Below are positions 26,048-40,700 of a stretch of DNA of 64,000 nucleotides, piece by piece. The notes below the pieces were generated by a model. It saw only the letters and a list, made by a program, of their open reading frames with translations, did no database searches and was not told where the DNA came from. The position numbers were made by a program, and so were the translations under genes. This DNA is from Bimastos eiseni. Taxonomy: Eukaryota; Annelida; Clitellata; Crassiclitellata; Lumbricidae. The stretch covers positions 50,892,068-50,956,067 of the forward strand of contig OY365806.1 in NCBI GenBank assembly GCA_959347315.1, written 5' to 3'. The first letter of the stretch is position 1; each line of letters opens with the position of its first letter.

Positions 26048-29000
26048 GCAACCTCCCATGCGAATACAACAGACAATAATGACAAGCACACTTTCCCAAG
26101 ACTGAAATTTTCCAGCTGTTTTTCACCTGATCAGAAACCAAAATCATCACCATACATCAAGTAATCCAAACTATTTCAAGCAGAGGCATTTCTGGGTATG
26201 ATGCAGAGAGATGAATAAAAAATTTTAAGAATTTCTGTAAGACCTTGCACTTGTTACAAATTTTACAAATAATATGTCATTTGGTTAAAATACAGGACGT
26301 TTTAATCATTCATTCATTCATTCATTCCGATAATTTATATAGCGTCTAATCAAGGGAAACTACTCAGAGGTGCTCTCAGCCCAGCCATGTTTATTAATCC
26401 ATGGTTTATTAACTGCACAGCAGATTTTGAAATGGATTCTTTGCTCAATGTGCAGTCAATGCAAATAAATGCAACATAGGCATGGCAAGAGAGTTTTAAA
26501 CCCCTTGTAGTTTATGCAGATTTCCCTTATTCACATCAATGAGAAGTTAGTTAAAGAAGTCAAGTCTGATGAAAGCAGATGCATTGGCTTGTTGAGCTAA
26601 CACAGCTGAAGGCAAAGAGATCTGATTCAACAAATATCCCAACTCAGCTGATCAGCACAATGCCCAAACAATCGAACATGGTTAGAAAATCACATGGTAG
26701 AGTCAAACACTGCACATGGTCAAACTGTGCATGCATTCACAAAAGTTGCAGTAAAGAATTCAGTCAGTAAGTAGTGAACTGAGTGGAGTGGCATACAATA
26801 TAAACAGGCACGGGCCCAGTATAAAACCTTGTGGTACACGGTAATTCTAGACAGTGGCCACATAAATGTGTTTATTTATATGAACTGATTGAGAACCAAC
26901 AGACAGTGTAGTGTATCCAGTTACACCAAACCAGTTTTTGAGGCAGTGAATGAGCATGTTATGATCAATGGTATCAAAAGCAACAGATAGAATCTGAGCA
27001 GTAACTGTTCCTTTCTCAATGGAGCTGATAACATGGAAGAAAGAAAAGATATAAAAACAGTTTGACAGTCTGTCAAACTGTTTTTATATCAGTCTGTCAA
27101 GTAAGAGATGGCTGTTTAACCATGACATAAGCATATCTGGCGGGAAGGCATTTCTGCCAGAGAAAGGTTATGGATGCGATGATTGTTCCAATGCAACAAA
27201 GCATTCTGTTAGAATAGTAATAACATCTAAGGCACATTGCTCATCAGAAGATGAATAAACAAGATTACAAACTAAGTCAGGGTTGTTGGTTGAAATGGAC
27301 TAACAATTGGTGAAAGAAATTTAGATTATAATACATCATCAGAAGAAGAAACATTGGAAAGCCTTGCAGAACTTTAAGATTTTGTCTGAAGAAATAAAAA
27401 AACCTGTCAGCAAGGGAAAAGTGCAATGGGAAGATAGATAGCAATTGCATTTGTCATGAAGGGGTAAACAGTTAGATATCTTAGCTTTGTATAGCATCTG
27501 TCATTCAATTGTCTCTAAAAGTACTGTGAATATCTCTGTATAAAAGCCATAAATAGGTGCATCTTAACATAATTATGAAGAGAATGTAACTTCAAAAGAG
27601 TCAGAAGAACAGTATTATGAGGTATGTAAGATCCAAGGCTGAGAAAGTAGTCATGGGAGGGTGATATTTCCAACGTGAACTAGCCTTACCTTTTCAACTC
27701 TGCAGTGATGTATGCCTTTGGCAGAAGAAATTTCTTGTCTTGTCTGTACCACAGGCGAGTTATTCTAGAATTTCTCAAGATTGATGGGATGTTTGAAGAC
27801 TGTGACAAAAAACACAGAAAATAAGGTGAGCCATTTGTAACTGTTCAGCATTGGCTGCACTGCTTGACTGTGTGGACGTGAGTTGGCAGATTTGTACCAC
27901 CTCTAAATTTACTAGAAGAGGAGTTATATAAATGTTTATCAACAAATGCAGCGTTTTGAAAGGTAATTACAACTTACTTATTAAATGTCATTATACGCAC
28001 ATACATATTACATAAAACAAACACATTGACAGCATAGAATAGTACGACTTCTGGTTTCCCTGTCATTAGATCAGTATTGGGCTTCTCCTCAACAGACTAC
28101 AAATTTTACTAAAATTTCACTTACATAGCTATTAGTTTTAACTAGCAGCCATTCATTTGGAAATCACAGACTGTTAAAAGAGCAAGAAAATAAAAATACA
28201 ATAACAGTGCACTTGGTGTTGTGCCTCATCTTCAAGCTTCTATATATCCCTCCTTCATCATACAATCTAGTATCATCTGTCTTGGTCTTCCTCTTGTCTG
28301 CCTCGTCCATTTATTTCCTCCCATGACTGTTCTTAGTAGTGAGGTTCTTCCTCTTAGTGTGTGTCCAATCTTTGTCGCATTCCTATTGTGCATATCAGGG
28401 CGCTCTCTTCTGTAAACCTTTCCATCACTTCTTCATTTGTTTTATGTTTCGTCCAGCTGCTTTTCTCCGTTCTTCTCCATCTCCATATTATAAAAGCCTC
28501 CAGTTTTCCTATGTCTGCTTTTATCATTGTTCATGTCCATGTCTCTGCTCCATTTAGCACCACACTCCATATCAGAGTCTTTATCATTCTTATCTTTCGA
28601 TTTCAGTTTAGTTTTCCTCCTATTCTCAGAGGTTCTCTCCCTTTCCAGAATGCCTCTTTTCCAATACCTATCTTTCTTTTAATTTCAGTTGGCATCTGTT
28701 GTGATCATACTCTCAAAGTAGTAGAATTCTTTCAACTGTTCTATTTCTTATCCTTCGATGTGCATTCTGACTACAGCTTCGTTTCGTTAACTATATATCC
28801 TCAGCACCTTTGTCCTCTCATGTTAATTTTTATTCCATATTCAGTCGATATTGTGTTCACGGTTCAGTCTATCCATCATTGCCTATAGGCCTTTCCCGCT
28901 TCTTGCCATCATTGCCGGTTATCTACAAACTTCAATACCTTCGACATTTACCCCATCCCCTAGACCACCTACCTACTGCTTCTCTGAAAAGGTCTTCTAT

Positions 29001-32000
29001 GTATGTACACATTAAATAGTAGTTTCACACCTTTGCCCACCTTTCCTGGTTCTGAGTACTCCCCATCTATTTTTATTTGTATCTTCTACTCCATGTACAA
29101 CTTTTCTATTAACCATCTGTCTCTTCAATCTATTCCCAACTGCCTCAATGCATGTAGTAGCCTTCTTCACTTAACTTAATAATATGCTTTTTCATAAGCC
29201 ACAAAGCATATATAGTTTATATACACACCTCGAACATTCTGGCAGATCCTCTCCGCATCAATATATAAAATCCTAAATCCTAATCAATTTCCTGGTTGCA
29301 ACAAGATTCAAAATGCAATCTGACATGCTCATAGACTGATACCTGAATCATTTGAACACAGCCAATCAACAACATGACACTTTTTATACATCAAACTCCA
29401 TTCATACTTATTTACCAACAAACATAGAACACCACGAGACATAGTAGTCTATAGAGGATTGCACATCCTAGAACTAGCCAGGTTTAATGGCACTCAACTT
29501 CAACGCACCTGTCAGCAAGCCCAGCATACTAAAAAAACAGCAACAAGCAAGTAGCCATCCAAGTCCTACATGCCGGTCAAATATTTCACAACACATTCAA
29601 AAGAATAATTAGTTACTGCTCTCCACTCACATCTTCCTCGCGAGCCATCAGGTCAAAGGTCGTTGGAATGAATTCATTTCTGTCTGGCAGACGTAGATTC
29701 TCATGAAACCCTGCAGTTCTCCACCTCTACAAGCACATCAACCTACCAAATGCAACTTAACATGCGAGTGTATGTATGCAGCAGGATCTCTAGAAAGAGC
29801 CTTCTGAAAACTCTGACAGAATGATGGAGTCATTTAAATAACAGCTCAAAACTTAACATTTTAAACAATCATACAACCTGTCATTTATTTGTTGAACCCT
29901 CCTTCCATTCAGCCTTGGCTGTGCTATGACGCAATACAAATGTCTTAATATTAATTTTTTTCCAAGGTAGTTCTAATTCCACAGGTGATACAGAAATTGT
30001 TTGGAGAGAAGATATGATGGATTTATGATCATTATTAGTATTATTATTTACACAACTGTATTTAATGGATTTTCCCTTTCCAAAGTTCAAACGTGTGCAT
30101 AATCATATTATTAGAGAGCATCAATGCCATTGAGCAACCGTGAGTGAAAGACTTGCTCAAGGTCCCTCAAGGTCAAGGAACGGCCTCAAACCCAAACTCT
30201 CAATGTTGTAGGTCGAGCGCTCTAACTAATCAGATGAACCACGTTGTTATGTTATAGATCTGCTTGGGTGCTGACAGACATTATAATATGTCAGCAATGC
30301 CAGTCTGTCTTCAATGCAAGGCCTGATTAATTCCGCATCCTGATCATGAGGAGACTCACACCTGATAGCAAGTAATCAGGGCCAACATGACACATATTAT
30401 GTCATCATGCACAGTGAGTCATGTCAGTAGGACATGGCAAAGCCACACAAAAAACACAAAGGTGATTAAGAACCAAGGAAAACTTTGCAAAGATTTGCTA
30501 AGAAAGACCCGAGAAAAGCTGCATCCAAAAAAGTCTAAAGTCCTTAATGGGTGGTAACAAAAGGTAATCAGCATAAAACCAAAACATTGCCACTTTTTAA
30601 AAGATCTAGATTCTGAAATACAACCAATCCCGCATTACTGTTACCTCAGACAGAAGCAACACAAAGGCATCATCACCTGAAGGATATCCTCTGAGAGGCA
30701 GCTGATGGAATAGTCTGTGCCATACCACTTCTCCTTTAGGTCTGTCTTCCCTTCATATTTCTTGCCAACGATGTTCAGTCTTACAGAGTCTGGAGTTAAT
30801 TTCTCTAGAACCGATTGTATCAGGTCAGGGTTGTACTCATCGAACAAGTACGCACCAGAAAGAACCTCTCCCATCGGATAGTCCTTAGAACGCATTCATT
30901 GTTATGCATCAATTAAAAAAATCAGCTTCAAGACAATAAAATCAGAAAAATAATTTTAAAATTGATAGTACATGTGGAAGAAACATCATAATGAAATTGC
31001 ATTGATAAGGTCCTAAAATAATCTGAAAAATAACAGTACCTATGGAAGTCACATTACAGTTTGAATGAAGGCACAGCATCCCAATAGTGGTCTAACACAA
31101 CGTTTTTGGATCCCAGCTGTTGTCATTAACATATATCCTATCAAGAAACTGTACACTACTTCACATTAAGGTTGCATTACACTGACATCGAGTCTTAAAG
31201 CAAATTTTAGAAACATGACCCCATTCACAGTATGGTAGGATCTGTAATAATAAAGTGATAGACCACTAGTAGAAGTGAACAAGAGAATAAGCAAAGAATC
31301 TGGTCTTACGTGAAGACTCGAGGAACAACTGCAGGTGTAGTTAATTGGCTTTTCCTTGTCCTTAAAACGAAAACTCATCGAGCTCAGATCCTACATATAA
31401 CAACATCAGATGTAAACACACTGTCTGTCTAAACTACTAAACATTCTTTAACCTGGTTAGTTTATTCAGTATAAAATCAGTGCAACGGTTGTGGCATAAG
31501 GGTGATGCATTCAATATTTTCATTAAAGTCTTGGCTAATTATGATGTCCAAATTATGTGACAACCAGTCTATCTACCCAAATGCAAGCAGAAATGTGAAG
31601 CTTCTCACGTCAATGCCTGCGGAATGCTAGAAAATCTCATAAAGGGAGTTATAATCAATCACTCTATCAATGAAACTTAATATAGCGCCTCTTTAAGAAA
31701 TCTACTCAGAGGTGCTTCTGGTTCAACGTCGGCCATATAAGACAGAGTGGCATAATGATAGGGTAGAGAGTTCTTAGTTAAGAGTCGAAGATCCAATGGA
31801 AGGCTATTCCAAGCAGTTGGGCCCAAAACCGAAAAGCACGATACTGCATCGTAGAGGTCCTAGAGAAAGGGACATGAAGAAGACCCTGTGAGGCAGAGTG
31901 CAGCATTTCTATTATCGGCAACAGGGCAGCAAAGCTCCCTAAGGTAAGTAGGTGCTGCACCACAAATCAATGGTGTAGGAAATATAGGGTAAGGGCCTTA

Positions 32001-34720
32001 AGGTGAAACCTTACTGGAGACCAAGTGAGACCATGGACCAGTCAGATTGTGCTGAACCTAAAACCACAGCCAAAGTATGCCCACAGAAGCATAAATGCAA
32101 CCAAGAGAGAGCCCAACCTATGACATCGAACAAATTTTAAGGCACTCAAACAGAATGCTGTGGACAACAGTGCTAAAGGTTCGAGTCCACAAAAAATGGA
32201 CAAAATGTTCCCAATCAACAGTCAAATAATGTCTGACAGAATGCACTTTAAAATGGACTCAGCTGTGTATATAATGTACAGCAGTGGCCACAGGATAAAG
32301 TCGTGAAGAACGCCTAAGAGGACAGGCACTGAGAAGCCTAAACCCATTGATCCAATCATTGTCCAGTCATCCAAGAATGAACGAAGTCATACTTGTGATA
32401 AACCCATCCATATGATGGATTATCCAAACCATGTGCTGAGGCATGTTGGCGGTAATGATCTCATGGTCAACTGTGTCGAACACTGTGCTCATATCGAAAT
32501 AAGCAAGCGGTGTCAGGCCTATGTCCTGAGTTGATGGCATCAGTCACCTAGTCCCAACAGGAGCTGAGCCCACTGTATCCCACCAAACATACAAGACAAC
32601 CTCAATCAGATGACATACTACACACATACCTATATGTGCAGCCATGCTTGCTAAACAGACGGTGTCTGATCTGACCTGACATTCTCTGAAGACCCATTCC
32701 TTTGGTCCTTCCTTTCTCAGAAGGTTCAAATACTGGAAGATTAATGTCACAATGTCATCAGTGTGCTCTGTGAAAAACCAGAAATAACATAGTATATCAA
32801 GTAATTACTCAAATAAGTATTCATCTGAACATTTACAAAGCATCTTATATGGACTTCTTGATTGCTGTTCTGAAGCAGTCTTTCAAAACTGTTCAGGTAA
32901 TGGCAGATGCAATGATAGAGAGCTCTTCTGTCTGAAATTTTATACCAATTAGATTTAACAAAGGGACATTCTATTTTAAGGGTGGTAAAGTTAAAAGTAA
33001 GAGTCATCCAACAGAACAATGTGGGTATAACTTTACCAATTCCTTCTTCAGTTAGATCGACATCAACTGCAAAGAACATGAAGCCCTTTCCCCCATGATG
33101 CTGTCCACCAATTAGAGTATTGACCCAGCCTAAATGCCACAAAATTCAACGCATCAATCAATCCATTGCATACAAGCATCTGCAGACTGTCAAGAAACCA
33201 ATCAGCAGGAAAACCTTATTGATCTAATGGCTTATAGCACGGTCATTATAATGCACAAAGAATCAATAAACTGCTTCAAGTTAAACCTTAGTCAAACATT
33301 ATAATTCTGCTGAAGAAGCCTTGTGAAAATCTAATAAGTCAGGATAAAAGCGGGGGTAAGCAAGTCTACAAGACAAGCAAGCGTTAGGTTTAGACCTGAC
33401 TACAAAGACAAAGTAGGATAAAACCTGCTTAGGAACTAGGAAGACATGCAGTGAATTTCTATTCATTTATTAAGAGCATTCATTAAGATCATTCATATAG
33501 CACATGTAGCACATCACCTCAGGAGCGCTTTCAGTTTCAAAAGAGAACAAACAGGCTTCAAACACACACCAATAAATAGTGTTCTGGTAGAACAAGACAC
33601 TAAACTAAAGATGACTAATCCAAGTAGGTTGCTAACAGACACATATACCTTGCTATCAACAATAATCCTCTGAGGAAATATCCTACGATCTAATACATTG
33701 CTGTACGACTGCAAATACCCATCAGTCTTAAGCTTGGAACTGTTGCAAAATCTAGTACTGTAAGGATGGTCAAGTACATTAACAATATATGCAATGTGGC
33801 AAAGAAATTGAGAGCTTTTACTGAAATATATAGTTGACACAGTAAACATTACTTGTATTATTCATCACAATTCTGCAAATGTTTCTTTAAAACCCTATTA
33901 CTAAGTGATAAAAGGCAAACAATATATATGTATGGCATATTATTATTATTGTCTACTGCAAAAACCACATAATCCACCTCTGTTCTTCAATTCTGACAAT
34001 AAACTTCCAGATCCTTCGTGACCTATCAGATGACCCAGGTAGTGACCGGGCTGCAACAAGAAACAAGCCATGGGCTATTAATGATGTACACAACATTTAG
34101 GTTTCACTTAGGTTTCACTTATTACAAGATTCTTAATAACTTATAGAATTATACATTTCATGTAATTTAAAGAATGCTACCTTGTCTAAATGAGACTGCA
34201 CAAAACAGTCAGTAGGTAGGCATAAAGGCAGATGAGTAGGTATGCATGTAGGTATATATATATATATATATTGTTGCGTCCCGTGAGGCAACAGTTAATA
34301 AAACAACACTAAATAGCTTCATTTTCTGTCTAGGAGTGGATACGGTTCATTTATTGAATAGAAAATACATTATAGGTATCCCGTACAACACGTGTAGCTC
34401 GGATAGGAACGATACAAGAAAACCACTAAGCTGCAAACTGGCGCGCACATGAAAGACAACATGCCAGGCAGACTTCACGTGAGTACACCTCGACAAGGCA
34501 GAATAACACTAACTTATCTAAAGAAATACAAACGCGAGACTAGCTTACTAACGAACATCTGCCCGCTGTAAATCCTAACACCCAACTGACTACATACACC
34601 AACCACCGCCTACCGCCGATCCCATTGAGAAACAAGGGATGGTTACCATGCCGTTTGTACACAGAGTTCACACTGCCCATAGACTACGGCCTACGACCTT
34701 ATTAGTACCCCCCAGATCGT

Positions 34721-34776
<56 letters not shown>

Positions 34777-37700
34777 TGCTGTCACACACCTGTACCACAT
34801 GTAATAAAAAGTACATTCACTCATAATCACGTGAGTCGACTGCTGCAGTCCTGCTCCATCATGGCAAGACTGCCAGGATACAGTAACATTATTCATTTCC
34901 TGTAATAGACTGTTGTCATAAAACTGTCCTAGTCTCTCATTAGATATGAACAATCGAACAGCATCAGCAAGTTCTCATTCACTCAGATTACCCTTTTAAC
35001 CAGAACCTATGACTCACCAGCATCAATGCTCTTATTCACCCTAAGCAACCTTGTTATCACTGTAACAACTGACATCGTAGAACTGCTCTTTAGAAACGAC
35101 AAAATTCGATTAGACTTTAAAATATCAATGATATTGTGTAGTATGTATTTACACTAGATTTGTAGTATGGATGCAAGTCTGGAATAGGCCAAGTGACACT
35201 AAGATTTCTCAGGTCTTTGATGGGAACCACTGTTGAGCAAATCTAAAACATTAAAATATTTACAAAATTAATAGTTTTAATCAGTTATTGGAGTATGTGA
35301 GCATGTACGTATGTATGATGCATGTCTCTAGATCACATCATCACTATCATTCCTCCATAGTATCATTCCTCCATAGTATCATTCCTCCACAGTATCATTC
35401 CTCATCATTAACATTGTGAAGACCAGGACCTCTGAGCATTGTGTCAACTGGCAGAGTTTACCATTATCTAAGATCTTTGTGTATACGTGGAATGCCCTGT
35501 TAATTATTCCACCAATGTGCAAGAAGGTCCAATGTGCAAGAAGGGCCAACGTGCAAGAAGGTCCAATGTGCAAGAACTCCAACCCTACCTTAAGTTCTTC
35601 TGTTCCACAAGGATGTTCCTTCCATTCGGGAACTGGAACACTCTTGTTGTCAACATCACCAAACAAATTTAATGTCATCTCCAACAATTCATCTGAAGTT
35701 TCTTTGAAAAAACACAAAAACATAATATGTCAACCACACAAAGGCATTCATCCAAACAAATGCATCATGTGCTGCCTAGAAAACATTTTCATTATTATCA
35801 TCACCATAAAAAGTTTTATTCATTCACTCATTCCGAAAATTTTTATAGTGTCTAGGGATGAACCGAAATTCGGCTTGGAACTCGGCTTGGACAGAGTCTC
35901 TTAGTACTCAACATAAACTCAGACTCAGGACAAACAATGGCTCCTAGCTTTACTCTTTCCGATTTTCTATTTTTAAAACGTAAATCAAGGTTTTTAATTT
36001 ACAAAACAAAAATCGACTTAACTAAAAATAAAAATACTTTTATTTTTATTTACAAAACGAAAATCGACCTATCAAAAATACAAATATTGCTACTATTACT
36101 TCTTACTAGTTACAACTTACTAGTGTAAACTAAGGCAAAATAAAAAATACATAAACGATAAAAGTTGTGGAAACTGCCAAACTAAAAATCAAAAATGACA
36201 CTTATTTAATTAAATATTCTAAACACGGGCATGGCGAAATTCAACTTGCAAAACTCGGCTCTCGGACTTTGCAAGAAATTAAACTCGGATCATCCCTAAT
36301 AGTGCCCCTTCAAGAAGTCCGTACACAGGTGCTCCCTGTCCAATGATGGGCTATAATACACAGGGCATAACAAAGTCACACAGAAATGCAAATCGGCAGA
36401 GCAGTTAGTCATGCATAAGGTGAAAGTAGTTAGATATCCATATGATTGATAGCAAATGAGAAAGAGTGAGTTTGAGGCATTTATTGGCAGAAGAATGAAT
36501 TTGAGTGTTGGAGACAGGGCATAACCGGAAATAGCCTCTCACACTCGCCTCGGCCGAATATCTAGCATTTTGGGACTATTCGAAAGTATTAGCCACAGCA
36601 AATATGACACACAACCAGTTAAAAGCAATTTTGTAATTCACTATTTTTTAAAACACTTGTCAATCTAAAAATTAAAATTACAAATTAAAAACCATATTAG
36701 TATGTACTACAGGCACAAACATTTATTTTGCTAATTTTTCATTACACGAAACTGCAAAACTCGAAAATTTCAAGCCTCACCTGCGGATGGTACTCGCAGG
36801 GCGAGAGTTGTCACTACATTTCAATTCATGTACACCCGGTTCCGGCAAACAGTGCATCCAAATACTCGGATTCGGCACTCAGTGAACATTGTCTACTTGG
36901 TTATGCCATAGTCAGAGATACATTGGCAGATCAATACACAATGCAAATGCCTACAAATTGTCGGTTAGACGGTTATGTCCTAGGCAGAGATACATTGGCA
37001 CAATGAATACAATGATTTTTCTATACAGAATTATAGATGTTTAATTAAGATGATCATTGACATTTATAGTTACCTTTGCCTAAGATGCAGAGGCTCATCA
37101 GGTTGGCTGAGTAGTATTTGCTGTGAAACTTTAGCAGTTCTTCTCGAACATCTTGGTTGCGACTTTTTGGAATTATCTCCAGCGTGTCCCGATTACCTTA
37201 AGAAAAACAACCAAGTCAGTATATCTGCACCTCATAGAAGCCAAACCATCTTATTTTGTCTAGGCTTGGAACTGCAACAGGAAAACCTGCAGCACCCATT
37301 ATATGACAGAAGGATTTGGAAGAGTGTGAGCTACAATTATTTAAGTATTAAGCCTTGTGATATATTGTCCACAAAAGCTCAGAATCAGACGATCTGTCCT
37401 GTGTTAGCTCAGCAAGCTTAAAAAATCACATGAACAGTTGAGCACCCCACACCAGTCTAGTAATTGACGTGCATAATCAATTGTTTTGTAACAACCAATG
37501 ATCAAACACATTTGTTTCTAAATCTATTTTTGTTCTATTGCACATCAGAATGTGAAAATGCACCGTGCATAATAAGCGGCCCATATACAATTATATACAT
37601 AGATTGTATTTTACTGGTCCAGACAACACTTTGGGGTTAGTTGCTAAGCATAAACTCTATGAGAACTTGATTCGTATGTCTAGATCAATATGAATATGGT

Positions 37701-40700
37701 AAGCCATTACCTGTTCCAAACTTGCTGTAAGGATGGTTTGGGTTGCAAGTCGCCTTATCTAGCTGACGCAAGCGCCAGGCATCGTTCTGAAGGTTCTTGT
37801 CATTTTCCGAATTGACCGCCAGAACCTCTCTTTCTGTTGCACTTGCAGTAAACAACGGACAACAGAAGAACTGAGCAAACCTGCAAACATTCACAATTGC
37901 AAGCTGTAAACTGACACAGTCCAATAGAAGCACTAAGCTAAGCTGTAAATTTACACACATATCATTCATACATATGCATTATGCAAACACTTGCATGTAC
38001 ATGTATGCAATACAGTGATGACATCTGTACAGGCTGTCAAAGATCAGCTATTCTGTCAACTTCAGTTCGCTCAACCTGCATTACCTAACGATTGGTCAAT
38101 CAGCAAGTCCTTATATATCTTTGGATTACATGACAATGCTTGGCACTGGCAATAGCATTCAAGATTTTCCTCTGTGCATGTTTTTTCACAACCCTGTTTT
38201 GATTGGCTCTTGCTTTGTCTCTACAGGTCTTCTAAAAGATATACACTCAATCTCGACTTTCATTGCACGATATTTATCAAACTCGTCGATAATCAGAGCC
38301 AGAACTACTCGTCACTGACCTCATTGTTCTAAATAGCATTAAAAATGTGCTTGTGAATTAGTCAAACATCTTTGGCTGGTGGCCATGCACATGACGTCAA
38401 GCGAACTGGCCAACACCGTAAAACCCTTACAAAATCAGACCAGAAAGAAACAACAAAGCAGTTCCTAGTCAAAGTTCAAAAAGTGCATAAGCACCAATGA
38501 TAAAATTCACAGCTCTGCACTACTTTCTATACTGGCAGCTGCAGCTCTCCACTTCTGAGTGGAGGAAAGACTTCAGTTCACTTGTTTTCAACAGGTGATT
38601 GGTCTCTGGTGTCGTCTCAACCAAAATTATTAGAGCCCATAAAGTCTATAGTGTCGTCTCAAATAAAATTAATTTTCCGGAATTTAGTACACACACCTGT
38701 CTGACTACAGTGCTTGGCTCAGCATCATGGGCGCCAACGGATTGCTTCCTACTATGCTTTGCAAAATGCCTCTAAGATCGGTGTGTGTATGATCCCGAGG
38801 ATTGCAGTAGACTCATGTCAACATATCTAATCACCTCCAACCTATCTAAACCCACACATATTTCAATTGGTCAATTTAATATTGTTTGATTGCTGGATGT
38901 CAACTTGTTTGAGCTGAGCCTCGTGTTGTTGAAGCTCATAGGCCTTATAAGTGTGAGACAAATTAGATAGCGCCAGACTGAACATTACAAACCACCGTTT
39001 AACAAACTACTTGGTAAAACCGAATTACCTGTCTAAGGCACCAAGCAGTTGTTCAGGAGACACATCAAAGAAATAATTGGTGTGTTCGCCGCTTGTGAAA
39101 GCATTACAGCTTCCGCCGTGTTCGCTCAGGAACTGAGCATGTGAAATAAGTGAACAAGTGAATTAACAAGAGAAATAACAAAACAAAGATTCAATTGTCT
39201 TGACAAGACCAAAAATATCATCACTCACTGATCTATCAATGGTAATTATTAACTGACTTAGTTCTCTATTTCTCTAATGCACTATTAAGCTCCATCTGCT
39301 CTATTATAATAAGCCTCTGTCATTGAATCTTAATATCAATGCTCATAATATAATTATATACTTGAAGTGAAAGAGGTAGATCTATATACTGTGACTTAAA
39401 TAAACTGCATTATATCTTTCACTTAGGCTCACCTGAAAATAAACTGGGAAATCTTTTTTAAATACCAACCTGTCTTATGTACATGTACATCATGCTAGGT
39501 CTCTCTCTTAGGCTGTCTTTATGTCACTGAACTGTCCTCTAAGTTTGACTAGAGTTTTATATGTACCAGTCTCTTATCTACAGATGACTTGTGCATAATA
39601 GAATACCAGAACAAGATCAGAACAAATAGAAATAAAAGCAAAGTGAACTATAAAAAAAAAAAAAAAAAGTAAAAGAACTATAAACTGCAGAATCATGCCT
39701 GCTCACCTTGCTGTAGGCATTCTCTTCCGGATACTGAAAAAAAACATCCCAATTCACTTTCATCAATTTATAAATGTTTAAATGCCCCTAAAATGATTTA
39801 TTTGAGTAACAGATTTAATTCCCAGGTATGACTCATCTTGCAAGCACAGAACAGTCTAAATAAATACACAAAACAAAATAACACTCTGCATAAGTGCATA
39901 CATACATGCTTCATGTCTTAAACCGATTGCTTCAAAACATGAAAGATTCATTAGCAACTCCATCTTCTTAACCTCGGCATATCATGCAGCATTCAGGTCC
40001 AATGTTCCTTCTAAGCTGAGCATGCATCTGCACATGAACAATTTCTATGAAGAGCATGCAGTCATTTTAGTTACATATATACTTTGTCAGCATCCGTGTA
40101 ATTTCAGAGTAAAATTTTACTCATTCTCATATCTGCTGAAATTGTTGGACTACTAAGGTCAGAAGACTGAAGCTACCATACCCAAAGTTGAAAAACTGTA
40201 TGGCATGTCGACTGACCAAAGCTGTGAAATCTCTTCCCAAGCTGGTCAACATCACACAATTTACCTTGACCTATTAACCTATGCACCGAAAGGAGATGAT
40301 GATAAAGTTGATGACATATGCAAACTGGCACACATAAGACAAGCACGGTACCTTGTTTGTTCCGAGAAACAGCATGTGCTCACAGAAGTGTGCCAGGCCA
40401 GGCAGATCCTCAGGGTCAGACATTGAACCTGCATCAATCAAGCAATCAAACACCATATACAGAGTGGGCCAGCATAAATGCACCGACTTTGCATGCAAAT
40501 AACTGTATAGTGGGACTCAATCATCCCTGTGTCACCATATAAACAGAACTTTAAGGGTATCACTTTGCGCCGATTATGCCTATACCGAGGATTGAGGATT
40601 ATTGAAATCGCCAATACCGATTAAAATAGCCGATACCGAATACTATACCTATTGCTTCATTATGTTTTCCAAAGATGTCCAGTTCCTATTGCTACTATTG

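Noticed and set aside
28361..28888. 175-codon + strand ORF
   Set aside because: It is the antisense shadow of a decayed - strand LINE reverse transcriptase.
34639..34953. ORFs with long YIYIYI runs
   Set aside because: Translation of (TA)n flanking a solo LTR.
40556..40668. Possible hAT fragment (CCGATACC-rich words) in IDE intron 1
   Set aside because: The words resemble a known style of hAT end, but no terminus pair or flank could be fixed.
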